A stretch of DNA of 36,845 bases, from assembly GCA_002726245.1 (NCBI GenBank), contig PBSM01000072.1:1-36845 (forward strand), given 5' to 3'. The stretch is from Planctomycetaceae bacterium. GTDB taxonomy: Bacteria > Planctomycetota > Planctomycetia > Pirellulales > Pirellulaceae. Under the pieces are notes generated by a model, which saw nothing but the letters and a program-made list of their open reading frames with translations, did not search any database and was not told the origin of the DNA. The position numbers and the translations under genes were made by a program. This document shows positions 29,843 to 36,845 of this stretch, one piece after another. How positions within the stretch are numbered: the stretch's first letter is position 1; every line of letters starts with the position of its first letter.

Positions 29843-32800
29843 TATTCTCCACGAAGCGCAGCCAACACCGGAACACGCAAGCTGGCTCGCACCGAAACGA
29901 TCGATGATACCAAGCCGACGACTAACACCGCTAACAACATCAAACTGAGATCGCGAAGCAACTCCGTCGGAATCGATGCCTCGCCGGTGAACTTGTGTGG
30001 CAAGACAGCGAGCGCCGCGGCGATCGTTCCAGTGGCGAGACCGCTGATCAACAACAGCGCGTTTTCGAGCATCACCATCCGAGCGAGCCGACGGCGGCGG
30101 AAGCCGGTTGCACGCAGTAACGCCAGTTCGCCACGACGTTCGAGTACGTTGCGTGTTTGCACGGCAGCTAGACCAAACGTGCCGAGCAGCAAGCCGAGCG
30201 CACCGAGGGTTTGAAAGGTGCTGAGATAGGTGTTCTGCACGGCGAAGAGTTGTTCTAGGACCTGGCTCGTTTGCATGGCGTCGAAGCCTTGATCGCTGAG
30301 TCGGTCTTCGAGCAACTCCGTCACTTCATGCGACTTCCCAGGCGGGCTTTGAATCAGGAAGTAACGATAACCGCTGACTTCTTCGAACGTCTTCTCGAAC
30401 GCTCGCTCGTCGATCAACAGGCTTCCTTGAAGCACACTGTTTTCGAGCAAACCGACAACGTGAAACGAAACGCTGTTGTTGTCGTCATACGTCAGTGTGA
30501 ACTTGCTGCCGACGCTGACGGGCGGCTTCAAGCTGTACATCGCCGTGTTCATATCAATGATAACGGGGATGTGCTCGTCTTCCTGCTTCGCCAGCAAACG
30601 CCACGGGTTTTGCTTCTCCTCTGCCGACCTCGCTTCGGTTTTCATCCAGCGAAAACGCTCGACATCAGCGGGGTCGAAGTGCTGTACGAACTGCGAACCG
30701 ATGCTAATCACGCGCGGCTGCGATGAGCGATAGAGGTTGTTGCAACTCGCATCATCACCGGGCTTGAAGCGGAATGCGAAAGCCAGACCACCCGCCAGCA
30801 CGTTGGCTTGATCTGCCAGCAACTCTTGGCGGCCAGCTTGCGTGTTGAGATCCTCGAAGATCGCTTGGGAGCTTTGTGCGACCAAGTCAAACCCGCCGGC
30901 TCCGGCATCGGAAGGTGCCAAGCGAAATGAGCTCAGTCCCACAATCAAGAAGCTTGCCGTCGCCATCAGCCCGATCGTCGTTACGCTACGGCCCGGGTTT
31001 CTCGCGGCATTCCGAAGAGCCAAGTTCGTCAACGCCCAGCCGCCGGCAAACGTATCGTCGCCTCGGCCGCCACCGCTTTTCAGTCGCGTCCAAATGAGAA
31101 GCAGCAGCCCCGTGAGCAACAACGCGCCGGATCCGAGAAATGCGGCGGCTTGTGCCATGCCGCCAAGACCAACCGCCACGACGGCCAGCCCAATCGCGAT
31201 CACGACAACCACAACTGATGTGATCGTCAGCCATCGCTGTGACTTGTACAGCACATCATCCGCGGCAGTCGCATCCCCGGCCAACAACCGACGCACCGAG
31301 ATGTTTTTCATGCGGCGGAAGCTCCACATGATCGTCAGTACAGACACGACGACACCCGCCACGTATCCGATCGCGAGGCTCTTTGTCGTCCAATGGAATT
31401 CGAGAAACGGCGTCGTGATTGCGCCGACCCACCAAGTTCGCAAGCCCGCCAACATCAGCCACGCGTAACCAACGCCAACCACGACGCCGACGATTCCGCC
31501 CACGGCTGCGACCAACCCACCTTCGGCCACGAGTAACCGGCTTGCTTTCTTGCGACGCAGACCGACAGCCAGCAGCGTTCCCACTTCATCCGCTCGTTGT
31601 TCAACGCCGAGACGAAACAGCAACAGCACCAGTAGCAGAGCGGCGGCAATAATGAAGAAGCTGAGTCCGAGAAATAGTCCGTCGAATGGAGTCGTTCCGG
31701 CCGACGCCGCCAGTTGCTGCCGCTTTACCGGGATGAACGACAAGCCAAGCGACTCGCCGCTGCTCGCGACTTCATCAAGGAACGCTTGCTTGAGGCTTTC
31801 TTCGGTCGTGTCTTGCGTTGAGGGGATGCGGAAGGAAGTCACGCGACCAAAGCGGCTGCCCCACAATCGTTCGGCAGTTGCCAGCGAAACGAACGCCTTC
31901 GGTGTCGTGCGATGATTTCCCCAGTAATCATCGTCCTGGCTACGCACCAGGTCATAATCTACTAGGAAGGGAGCATCCCAGTTTCGGATCGTGTCTTGAT
32001 CGGTCACGCCTTCGACTTCGGGAGTCAGGTCGGGATCGTTGGCGAGCGTCGGCGGTTCGTCATACTCAGCGGGCCGCCGCCGCCGATACGGTTGTGAAGG
32101 AGCAGTCAGCGGAGTGATCGCTTTGACAGCGAACTCGGCTGACGCCTCTTGGGCTTTGCCGTGCGTCGTTTCCGGCTCAAAGTAGGCAACGCGAACAGTA
32201 TCACCCACCTTCAACGATTGATCTTCGGCCGACCAACGGTTGAGAACGATCTCGTCTTCAGCCAGCGCACCGATCGGCAGCCCTTCCAAATCCAACAACC
32301 GAAACTCGTCTGACACATCAATTCCGCTGACCATCGAATACGAAATCGGACCGCGCTCTTCTCCCTCTCCCTCTGGGAGAGGGCTGGGGTGAGGGCTCTG
32401 CTCCTTTCCGATCGTGTTCGCCAAATAAGTCATCACGCCTTGCCCACGCAGCGGCTCGAACGCCACTCTTGCCGCCGCTTCCGCTTCCGGTGCGATGATC
32501 ATCCGATCGGAAGTGATCGTGAAATAGTCGTAGATCGTTTCGGTCTTGCCTTCCGCATTCTCAAAGGCTCGCGTGACCCGCTTGACCGACAGACCGTAGT
32601 CTTCGAAGGCCGGACGAAATGCGATCGCCAGGGACGTGCTGGCGGCACGAGACATCGCTTCCGCCTTTGCTGAACGCGACGAGCTATTGAAGTTGACGGA
32701 CGTCAGAATCGAGTTGATCTTTCCTTCCTGGTCGAGTGCATCTTGGAGCGTAGCGATCGAAACGAAAGCAACCAGTGGCACACTCTGACTAGACCGCAGG

Positions 32801-33420
32801 CTAAATCGACCGAGCCCACGTGCGGGGATGACATCAACGACTTCCAGTCCTGGGATACTGCGAATGCGGTCGGTTTTATTCGCGAGAGGGCTGTCAGCTG
32901 GGACTTGATTGCCGCTCGGCAAGCGAATCGTGATCTCGGAACCGGTCGTCGTGTTGAGGTCGTCGGCCAGTGCCTTATTCACGACGATCTCGTCTTCGCC
33001 GGGGAGCTGTTTGGGTCGTACACGGTCTTCTGAAGCCCGGCCTCCAAAGCCCCAAAACGATTCGTCGCAACCGACGATCAACACACTCGACGAACGGCTC
33101 GTCCCGGTTTCGATTTTCGCTTCGACAGTGCCATGAGGGAACAAGATCGCCGGAGACGCTTGATCAAAGTAGCGTCTGAACTCGTCGCTCGCCGCCAGTT
33201 CATCCACCAACTCGGCGCGGAAAAAGCGGTCGGTGACCAGGACTTCGTCAATCTCGCCAAGCCGCTCGAGAGTCTGCCGCCGCAAGCTTTCACGCACCGA
33301 ATCCCCAACCAGCAACGCACCAACCAGCACCGCCGTCGCGGCCGCAACGCCTGACGCCACTGACGCGTTAATCCACCGGTGATGCGTGAGGCTTCGGGTT
33401 ATGAATCGCCAGGGTGTCAT
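29842..33420 (-). CDS. FtsX/MacB-type ABC transporter permease (lipoprotein-release-like)
   Basis: A 1192-residue integral membrane protein. The N-terminal helix (WINASVASGVAAATAVLVGA) is followed by a large extracytoplasmic region to about residue 590, then TM groups (GLFLGLSFFIIAAALLLVLL, LVAAVGGIVGVVVGVGYAWL, IGYVAGVVVSVLTIMW, ITSVVVVVIAIGLAVVAVGL). After a second periplasmic region, the C-terminal FtsX core follows: TLGALGLLLGTFGLAAV, RRGELALLRATGFRRRRLAR and VLVVGLVSSIVSVRASLRVP. About ten TM helices are expected, as in duplicated FtsX permeases that work mechanically with a LolD/MacB-like ATPase. That ATPase gene is directly upstream, separated only by repeat copy E. The peptide HPSPLPEGEGEERG (about residue 345) is encoded by a dispersed palindromic repeat inserted in frame. 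No Shine-Dalgarno is seen. Confidence 0.9.
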   Translation of the reverse strand: MTPWRFITRSLTHHRWINASVASGVAAATAVLVGALLVGDSVRESLRRQTLERLGEIDEVLVTDRFFRAELVDELAASDEFRRYFDQASPAILFPHGTVEAKIETGTSRSSSVLIVGCDESFWGFGGRASEDRVRPKQLPGEDEIVVNKALADDLNTTTGSEITIRLPSGNQVPADSPLANKTDRIRSIPGLEVVDVIPARGLGRFSLRSSQSVPLVAFVSIATLQDALDQEGKINSILTSVNFNSSSRSAKAEAMSRAASTSLAIAFRPAFEDYGLSVKRVTRAFENAEGKTETIYDYFTITSDRMIIAPEAEAAARVAFEPLRGQGVMTYLANTIGKEQSPHPSPLPEGEGEERGPISYSMVSGIDVSDEFRLLDLEGLPIGALAEDEIVLNRWSAEDQSLKVGDTVRVAYFEPETTHGKAQEASAEFAVKAITPLTAPSQPYRRRRPAEYDEPPTLANDPDLTPEVEGVTDQDTIRNWDAPFLVDYDLVRSQDDDYWGNHRTTPKAFVSLATAERLWGSRFGRVTSFRIPSTQDTTEESLKQAFLDEVASSGESLGLSFIPVKRQQLAASAGTTPFDGLFLGLSFFIIAAALLLVLLLFRLGVEQRADEVGTLLAVGLRRKKASRLLVAEGGLVAAVGGIVGVVVGVGYAWLMLAGLRTWWVGAITTPFLEFHWTTKSLAIGYVAGVVVSVLTIMWSFRRMKNISVRRLLAGDATAADDVLYKSQRWLTITSVVVVVIAIGLAVVAVGLGGMAQAAAFLGSGALLLTGLLLLIWTRLKSGGGRGDDTFAGGWALTNLALRNAARNPGRSVTTIGLMATASFLIVGLSSFRLAPSDAGAGGFDLVAQSSQAIFEDLNTQAGRQELLADQANVLAGGLAFAFRFKPGDDASCNNLYRSSQPRVISIGSQFVQHFDPADVERFRWMKTEARSAEEKQNPWRLLAKQEDEHIPVIIDMNTAMYSLKPPVSVGSKFTLTYDDNNSVSFHVVGLLENSVLQGSLLIDERAFEKTFEEVSGYRYFLIQSPPGKSHEVTELLEDRLSDQGFDAMQTSQVLEQLFAVQNTYLSTFQTLGALGLLLGTFGLAAVQTRNVLERRGELALLRATGFRRRRLARMVMLENALLLISGLATGTIAAALAVLPHKFTGEASIPTELLRDLSLMLLAVLVVGLVSSIVSVRASLRVPVLAALRGE
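32363..32395. repeat. Palindromic dispersed repeat inside the permease coding region
   Basis: CCCTCTCCC-TCT-GGGAGAGGG followed by CTGGGGTGAGGG is a hairpin sequence I know as a widespread intergenic repeat that yields the peptide PHPSPLPEGEG when translated. Here it is in frame within the permease gene and adds about 12 residues to the extracytoplasmic loop. Its composition is unlike the flanking coding sequence. Confidence 0.75.
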
Positions 33421-33426
33421 TTCATT

Positions 33427-33550
33427 GTGGCCATCACGTTCCGCGTGATGTAAGCGGAATCGAGAGTGAAGTTGTTCGTAGTTTGGGATTGGTTAGCAGA
33501 ACGAAGTCGATTGCCACGCCGCTTTCATCACGGCGGAGCGTGATGGCTAC
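33427..33550. repeat. REPIN-like inverted hairpin pair, copy E (inside the ABC operon)
   Basis: A 124-bp diverged copy. The left end is GTGGCC with ATCACGT-TCC-GCGTGAT, where one GT wobble replaces a pair. The right end has an extra G (ATCACGGCGGAGCGTGAT) before GGCTAC. On the minus strand the GTAG head holds the TAG stop of the ATPase gene, and the other end is six bases from the permease start codon. The element is therefore the whole intercistronic space of an ATPase-permease pair. Confidence 0.85.
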
Positions 33551-34257
33551 TTTGCGGCAAGCCGCCCGTCGCCTAACTCCAGCCGCTTGTTCATTTGGCT
33601 AGCGAGTTCCATACTGTGCGTGACGACCATCAGCATCGTCTTCTCTTGTTTCTGTAGATCGAGCAACAGCTTCGTCATCGCTTGCGCATTCGTGCGGTCG
33701 AGGCTGCCGGTTGGTTCGTCAGCGAGCAACAAGACCGGCTTGTGAATCAACGCGCGAGCCGCTGCGACGCGCTGCTTCTCGCCGCCGGAAAGCTCGGCCG
33801 GGCGGTGATCGCTGCGATCGGAAAGGCCAACTCGCTCGATCAGTTCTCGTGCGCGATCGATTTCCTCTTGGCTGGGGCTACCGTCGGCAAGCGCCGGTAC
33901 GAGGACGTTCTCCAACACCGAGAGCTGAGGCAGCAGATGATGGTCTTGAAAAATGAAGCCGATGTTCCGATTGCGAAACTCGGCGAGTTGAGGTTCGTTC
34001 AACTCGAACGGATTTTGGTCCTGCAGTGTTGCGCTTCCCGACGTAGGTTCATCGAGCGTCCCCAAGATATGCAGCAGAGTGCTCTTCCCACAGCCGCTTG
34101 GTCCCAGGATCGCGACGTTCTCGCCAGCCGATAGCTCCAGCGAGACATCTCGCAGAACGACGAGAGGCTCGCCGCGCGTGGCGTATTCTTTCGCCAGGTT
34201 GTTGACGACTAACTCAGGCAATTCAGGTTTGTTCCATCTTGGATCGTTTAACCGCAA
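33547..34257 (-). CDS. LolD/MacB-type ABC transporter ATP-binding protein
   Basis: A nucleotide-binding subunit of about 225-236 residues. Walker A is LGPSGCGKSTLLHIL, the Q-loop IFQDHHLLPQLSVLENV, the ABC signature ELSGGEKQRVAAARAL, Walker B LLLADEPTGSLD and the H-loop VVTHSMELA. It powers the FtsX-type permease encoded just downstream, probably moving lipoproteins or shaping the envelope. The start is uncertain: TTG 34257 lies inside the long inverted repeat, while TTG 34221 (MPELVVNNLAKEY) gives a normal family length. No ATG is available in frame. The stop codon is supplied by repeat copy E. Confidence 0.9.
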   Translation of the reverse strand: MRLNDPRWNKPELPELVVNNLAKEYATRGEPLVVLRDVSLELSAGENVAILGPSGCGKSTLLHILGTLDEPTSGSATLQDQNPFELNEPQLAEFRNRNIGFIFQDHHLLPQLSVLENVLVPALADGSPSQEEIDRARELIERVGLSDRSDHRPAELSGGEKQRVAAARALIHKPVLLLADEPTGSLDRTNAQAMTKLLLDLQKQEKTMLMVVTHSMELASQMNKRLELGDGRLAAK

Positions 34258-34314
34258 GCCGGAGGCGTGCGCTTCGGTGCTGGAAAACGCACGCCTCCGG
34301 CTTGCGGTTAAACG
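34245..34314. repeat. 27-bp perfect inverted repeat between the prenyltransferase-like and ATPase genes
   Basis: Arms 34245-34271 and 34288-34314 are exact complements (CGTTTAACCGCAAGCCGG plus nine more bases) around a 16-base loop. The left arm overlaps the possible TTG start of the ATPase gene. The element fills the gap to the upstream gene's stop at 34318. It may form a very stable transcript hairpin. No T-run follows. Confidence 0.85.
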
Positions 34315-34317
34315 AAA

Positions 34318-35244
34318 TCACTGCTCGCGCAACAACGCCAAACAACCCAATCCATAAAACGAATACTCAACATCATCCGCTGGATCCAACTCCGCGCCGC
34401 GAAAGCCGCCAGTGGCTTGCGCCATGCTCTCGGCATAACGACGCGCGTCGGAGATATCGATCTCGTTCAGCGCATCCAGGTCTATCAGCGTAAGACTTCC
34501 GGTGAACGTACTCAACAGGTCGGAAAACGGGATACGCGTGTTGGCTCGCAAGCCGCCGTCGTCCATCTGCATCTCGACGAGGAAATCGAGTGTGCTCTCG
34601 CGAATCTTGTCGTTCAAGGCGTCGAGGATTCGCAACGTGCCAATCGCGGCGGCTGTCGGATTCGTGCCGGCTCGCTTGCTGGCTCGGATCTCGCGGAAGC
34701 CTCCTTCTTCGGCCTGCTGAGACAGGATGAACTCGACGATTCGTTCGGGGAAGGGGAGGGGACGCTCGATCAACTGCCGGCAGAGTAAGACAAGAAAGGT
34801 GTGATACGTGCTGCTTGCCATGCCTTCTTCACCCTTCGCATAGCCGCCATCCTCACGCCGCAACTTCTCCAAGGCATCCGCCACCGCGTCTCGCCAGTTT
34901 TCCGCCGCATGAGCAAAGACATCGATACCTGCCGCCGCCTCCAACAACATGGCTCCGTAAACCAGCGAGAGAAAGTCGATGATCAATTCCTGTCCGGCGA
35001 GCCTGCCTTTCAAAAACTCAGCAGCTCGCTCCGCAACATCGCCATGCAACTCACCGAGAATCGACAACGAGCGCAAAGCGAACCCCGTGTAATACAAATC
35101 GCTGCCACCTTCGCGCCCCGCAAACCCACCATCCGCCTGCTGCGCCGCCCTCATGTAAGCAGCATGTTTGTCACGCAGCACCTCCGGTAATTCGCCAATG
35201 CCCGTTCCCAGTCGGATCGTTAGCTCTTCGAGGTAGGCAGGCAT
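34318..35244 (-). CDS. Prenyltransferase/squalene-oxidase-repeat protein (protein prenyltransferase beta-like)
   Basis: A 308-residue soluble alpha-alpha barrel protein. At least five repeats of the QxxDGGF type are visible: QQADGGFAGREGGSDLYYTG, REDGGYAKGEEGMASSTYHT, QAEEGGFREIRASKRAGTNP, QMDDGGLRANTRIPFSDLL and QATGGFRGAELDPADDVEYS. This is the fold of the beta subunits of Rab geranylgeranyl and farnesyl transferases. In those enzymes the zinc ligands are Asp, Cys and His; here DDVEYSFYGLG near the C-terminus has Asp but the zinc Cys is not obvious, so enzymatic activity is unproven. It precedes the ABC ATPase-permease pair on the same strand. It starts at ATG 35244. Confidence 0.85.
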   Translation of the reverse strand: MPAYLEELTIRLGTGIGELPEVLRDKHAAYMRAAQQADGGFAGREGGSDLYYTGFALRSLSILGELHGDVAERAAEFLKGRLAGQELIIDFLSLVYGAMLLEAAAGIDVFAHAAENWRDAVADALEKLRREDGGYAKGEEGMASSTYHTFLVLLCRQLIERPLPFPERIVEFILSQQAEEGGFREIRASKRAGTNPTAAAIGTLRILDALNDKIRESTLDFLVEMQMDDGGLRANTRIPFSDLLSTFTGSLTLIDLDALNEIDISDARRYAESMAQATGGFRGAELDPADDVEYSFYGLGCLALLREQ

Positions 35245-35345
35245 AGGGCGTGTTCGACGTGTGGAAGGCAGTGCTCGGCAAGTCTAACAAGTGTAGACCT
35301 TTGCAGCCGTCGAGAACAGGTCGCCAGCAGTCGGGTAGTCGTACT

Positions 35346-35395
35346 GTTGCACGTCTCTCCGAGACGTGAATTGACGACTCGGAGAGTCGTCCAAC
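35346..35395. repeat. Paired hairpins with GTTG heads
   Basis: GTTG, then CACGTCTC-TCC-GAGACGTG, AATT, GACGACTC-GGA-GAGTCGTC, then CAAC. These are two perfect eight-base stems in inverted order, 50 bp in all. The trinucleotide loops (TCC and GGA) are the same as in the 125-bp family, though the stems and heads differ. It lies in the divergent gap 35245-35500, which otherwise shows only a GGAGGA ribosome site near 35489. Confidence 0.75.
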
Positions 35396-35500
35396 TTTCA
35401 AAATGTAGCACTAGCAGCAGTCGATTCGCCGTGACCAAAAATGCGAAACGGGGCAAATTGTGAATCGCGAGCGAAGCTGACCACATTCAAGGAGGAGCCA

Positions 35501-36073
35501 ATGTTCGATCTATATGACGAACCGTTTGATGAAGATGGCAAGTGGGATAGCGAGGGTGGTGTTGTGGAGTACTGCAGCGGCTTGATGCAGGCCTTCGCGG
35601 AATCGCCTGAAGGCGAAGCCTACTGCAACCACAACGGCCACATCGGCTGGACGCATTCGTTTCTCTATTATTCGCTCGCTTACCTTGGGACGCTTCCACA
35701 GGAGATGTCGCAACGGGACATCAACGAAGTTCTCTTCGACTTGATTCCACGGAAGGTCTCGACCGACTCGGACTCGGCCACGGAAATCATCAGCGAGTTA
35801 CGGGCGTTTTGGGAGTTTCTAGAGCGCGAGTATCAGCTAGACAACGCTCCCTCGATCGTCGCGTTTCTCGACGCGAGTGCCGAGAAGCGTCTGGAACAAG
35901 AGCTTGATGATCCCGCGAACTACGTACGGCACGGCAAAGTCGATGGTCATGCAGGGGCAAGCGGCTGGTTTCGACATGACGACGCAGGAGGGAATGAACG
36001 CGTTCGTGATGGCGTACAACGCGTCGCTGCTCGACAGACACCAGTCTCGTGCCGACGCCCCAACTCGCGGTGA
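35501..36073 (+). CDS. Hypothetical acidic protein, frameshifted by a 4-bp duplication
   Basis: ATG 35501 is chosen for its GGAGGA site about six bases upstream. The 190-residue product is coherent for about 142 residues (MFDLYDEPFDEDGKWDSEGG, EAYCNHNGHIGWTHSFLYYS, LGTLPQEMSQRDINEVLFDL, SELRAFWEFLEREYQLDNAP), then turns to nonsense after DDPANY. At 35921-35928 the bases TACG occur twice; taking one copy away joins ANY to GTAKSMVMQGQAAGFDMTTQ, and the frame then continues to a stop at 36206 (about 233 residues in all). No known domain was recognised. It looks like a small cytoplasmic protein conserved in pattern but of unknown function. Confidence 0.75.
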   Translation: MFDLYDEPFDEDGKWDSEGGVVEYCSGLMQAFAESPEGEAYCNHNGHIGWTHSFLYYSLAYLGTLPQEMSQRDINEVLFDLIPRKVSTDSDSATEIISELRAFWEFLEREYQLDNAPSIVAFLDASAEKRLEQELDDPANYVRHGKVDGHAGASGWFRHDDAGGNERVRDGVQRVAARQTPVSCRRPNSR

Positions 36074-36206
36074 TTACCCGCCGGCACAAATCGCGGCCAC
36101 AGGGAAGCCGGTGTCTGTCGCCGTTAACCTCTCGTCGGACGAGCGCAAAACGCGCGAGAAGCTGCGGCGCAAGAAGCTCGGAAAACCAAAACGGCGGAAA
36201 CGGTAG
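35929..36206 (+). pseudogene. C-terminal part of the frameshifted hypothetical gene
   Basis: In the frame after the TACG duplication the sequence reads GTAKSMVMQGQAAGFDMTTQ, then EGMNAFVMAYNASLLDRHQS, and ends in a strongly basic tail (SSDERKTREKLRRKKLGKPK). The protein-like composition and the position right after the duplicated tetranucleotide show it is the displaced C-terminus of the preceding gene. No ribosome site supports independent translation. The basic tail could bind nucleic acid or ribosomes; this is conjecture. Confidence 0.7.
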
Positions 36207-36277
36207 TGGCCAATCAACGGTGTTCAGCCAATCGAGCGCGAACTACGGCCCCACTTCGCGCGTCGTTCCGCTTTCGC

Positions 36278-36292
36278 TCACGCGGAGCGTGA
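36278..36292. repeat. Solitary, degenerate hairpin of the 125-bp repeat family
   Basis: TCACGC-GGA-GCGTGA is the same stem and loop as in the five full copies, but the flanking GGCTAC is replaced by ACTGGGG and no partner hairpin is found within 150 bp. GGCCCCA upstream (36247-36253) and TGGGGCC downstream (36295-36301) could pair around it. It is probably a relic half-element between the hypothetical gene and the receiver gene. Confidence 0.5.
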
Positions 36293-36323
36293 ACTGGGGC
36301 CCGAGGCGAATCAAGCACTCCGC

Positions 36324-36692
36324 TCAGCCAAGAACGGCCAACGATTCCAGCTTCTCTCGCAAGCCGTCTGCGGTGAATGGCTTCAGCAGGTAGTCGCTCA
36401 CACCAGCCTCGATGGCTTCCATGACACGGCACCGCTCGCCTTTGGTTGTCACCATCACGACCGGGACACGGGCATCCACTTGACGGATCTCCCGGAGGAG
36501 GTCCAAACCCGACTTATTGGGCATGCGCCAATCCGTCAACACAAGGTCGAAGGTTCCCGCTTTGAATGCGGCGACCGCTTCGCACCCGTCGGCAGCCTCA
36601 ACAACTTCCGTAACTCCCAACGAAGCCAGCGAACGGACGATGATCGTGCGCATCGTACGGGAGTCATCGGCGACGAGAACTCTTACACTCAC
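36324..36692 (-). CDS. CheY-like response regulator receiver domain protein
   Basis: A 122-residue stand-alone receiver domain. GTG 36692 is chosen because the receiver fold starts at once (SVRVLVADDSRTMRTIIVRS); the frame is open further upstream but that part has no domain and overlaps repeat sequence. The acid pair is in VADDS, the phosphorylated Asp in LVLTDWRMPNKSGLD, the switch Thr in VMVTTKGE and the Lys in YLLKPFTADGLREKL. There is no output domain, so it acts through protein contacts, as chemotaxis CheY or similar single-domain regulators do. No histidine kinase or flagellar gene is within view. Complete. Confidence 0.9.
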   Translation of the reverse strand: MSVRVLVADDSRTMRTIIVRSLASLGVTEVVEAADGCEAVAAFKAGTFDLVLTDWRMPNKSGLDLLREIRQVDARVPVVMVTTKGERCRVMEAIEAGVSDYLLKPFTADGLREKLESLAVLG

Positions 36693-36798
36693 TGATCCAC
36701 TCCCAAAAGGCTGCAAGCTCCGGTGAAAACGTAGCTTAAAGTCGCTGAGCATGCTTGCACGGCCCGGCACGCGAACGTAAGGATCGTTCGAGAAATAA

Positions 36799-36845
36799 GT
36801 GGCGTAAGCTTCCAGCTTGCGAACCCGCATTATCGCAAGCTGGAA
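36799..36845. repeat. Inverted repeat at the right edge, cut by the window end
   Basis: TTCCAGCTTGCGA at 36810-36822 pairs exactly with 36833-36845, across AACCCGCATTA. It is preceded by GTGGCGTAAGC, whose partner would lie beyond the window. The same GTGGCGT, A/G, AGCTTCCAGCTT segment occurs inside the 130-bp element at 6622-6751 (minus strand), so the two belong to one repeat family. Confidence 0.65.

Noticed and set aside
1..36845. rRNA or tRNA genes
   Set aside because: No cloverleaf with a T-loop GTTCRA core or rRNA signature was found by eye on either strand; a tRNAscan-SE/Infernal run would be decisive.

Overview
The gene content is that of a planctomycete (class Planctomycetia, probably Pirellulales-like), with an estimated GC in the mid-to-high 50s. 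The evidence is a DUF1501 protein, two secreted sulfatases, a GDSL plus membrane-bound-dehydrogenase-like (TIGR02604-type) secreted protein, a GEVED/dockerin-type extracellular protein, an ECF sigma factor next to a Ser/Thr kinase, an FHA-GAF-SpoIIE phosphatase, and an FtsX/LolD-like pair next to a prenyltransferase-repeat protein. Many genes lack a Shine-Dalgarno sequence, as is common in this phylum. I saw no rRNA, tRNA, CRISPR array, transposase or integrase.

Layout. 1-5.1 kb: a Rieske ferredoxin, an acyl-CoA thioesterase, a split membrane/coiled-coil protein, a DUF1501 protein and a split FHA-GAF-PP2C regulator. 5.2-13 kb: an enolase-superfamily protein, a 130-bp MITE-like element, then a minus-strand block of a GDSL/dehydrogenase-like protein and two sulfatases. 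13.2-17.5 kb: a STAS-Fur-like fusion, a chimeric pseudogene (GEVED/dockerin protein joined to a sulfatase scrap), a zinc-ribbon protein and a sugar-phosphate isomerase. 17.5-18.1 kb: a gene-free cluster of hairpin repeats. 18.1-24 kb: a class III aminotransferase, a nucleoside deaminase, an ECF sigma factor and a broken Ser/Thr kinase-TPR gene. 24-25.2 kb: divergent queF and queE. 25.3-35.3 kb: all minus strand, with a helical protein, a membrane protein, a frameshifted CbbX-type AAA+ ATPase, a PIG-L deacetylase, a toxin-antitoxin pair, an FtsX-type permease with its ATPase, and a prenyltransferase-repeat protein. 35.5 kb to the end: a frameshifted hypothetical gene and a CheY-like receiver.

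Two themes stand out. First, palindromic repeats fill the spaces between genes. Five copies of a 124-126-bp inverted pair of GTAG-headed hairpins (REPIN architecture) fit almost exactly between stop and start codons. The GTAG head supplies the TAG stop of three genes and touches a fourth. At least six other hairpin families are present, and one lies in frame inside a permease gene. Second, five loci are split by frameshifts or a nonsense codon although both halves keep recognisable homology (1019-1746, 3409-5066, 20869-23903, 26524-28177, 35501-36206). This is either real gene decay or sequence error. A 4-bp tandem duplication, a TAG nonsense codon and a 24-bp in-frame duplication in the toxin gene are hard to blame on homopolymer errors alone. 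All family names are from reading translations; no database search was run.
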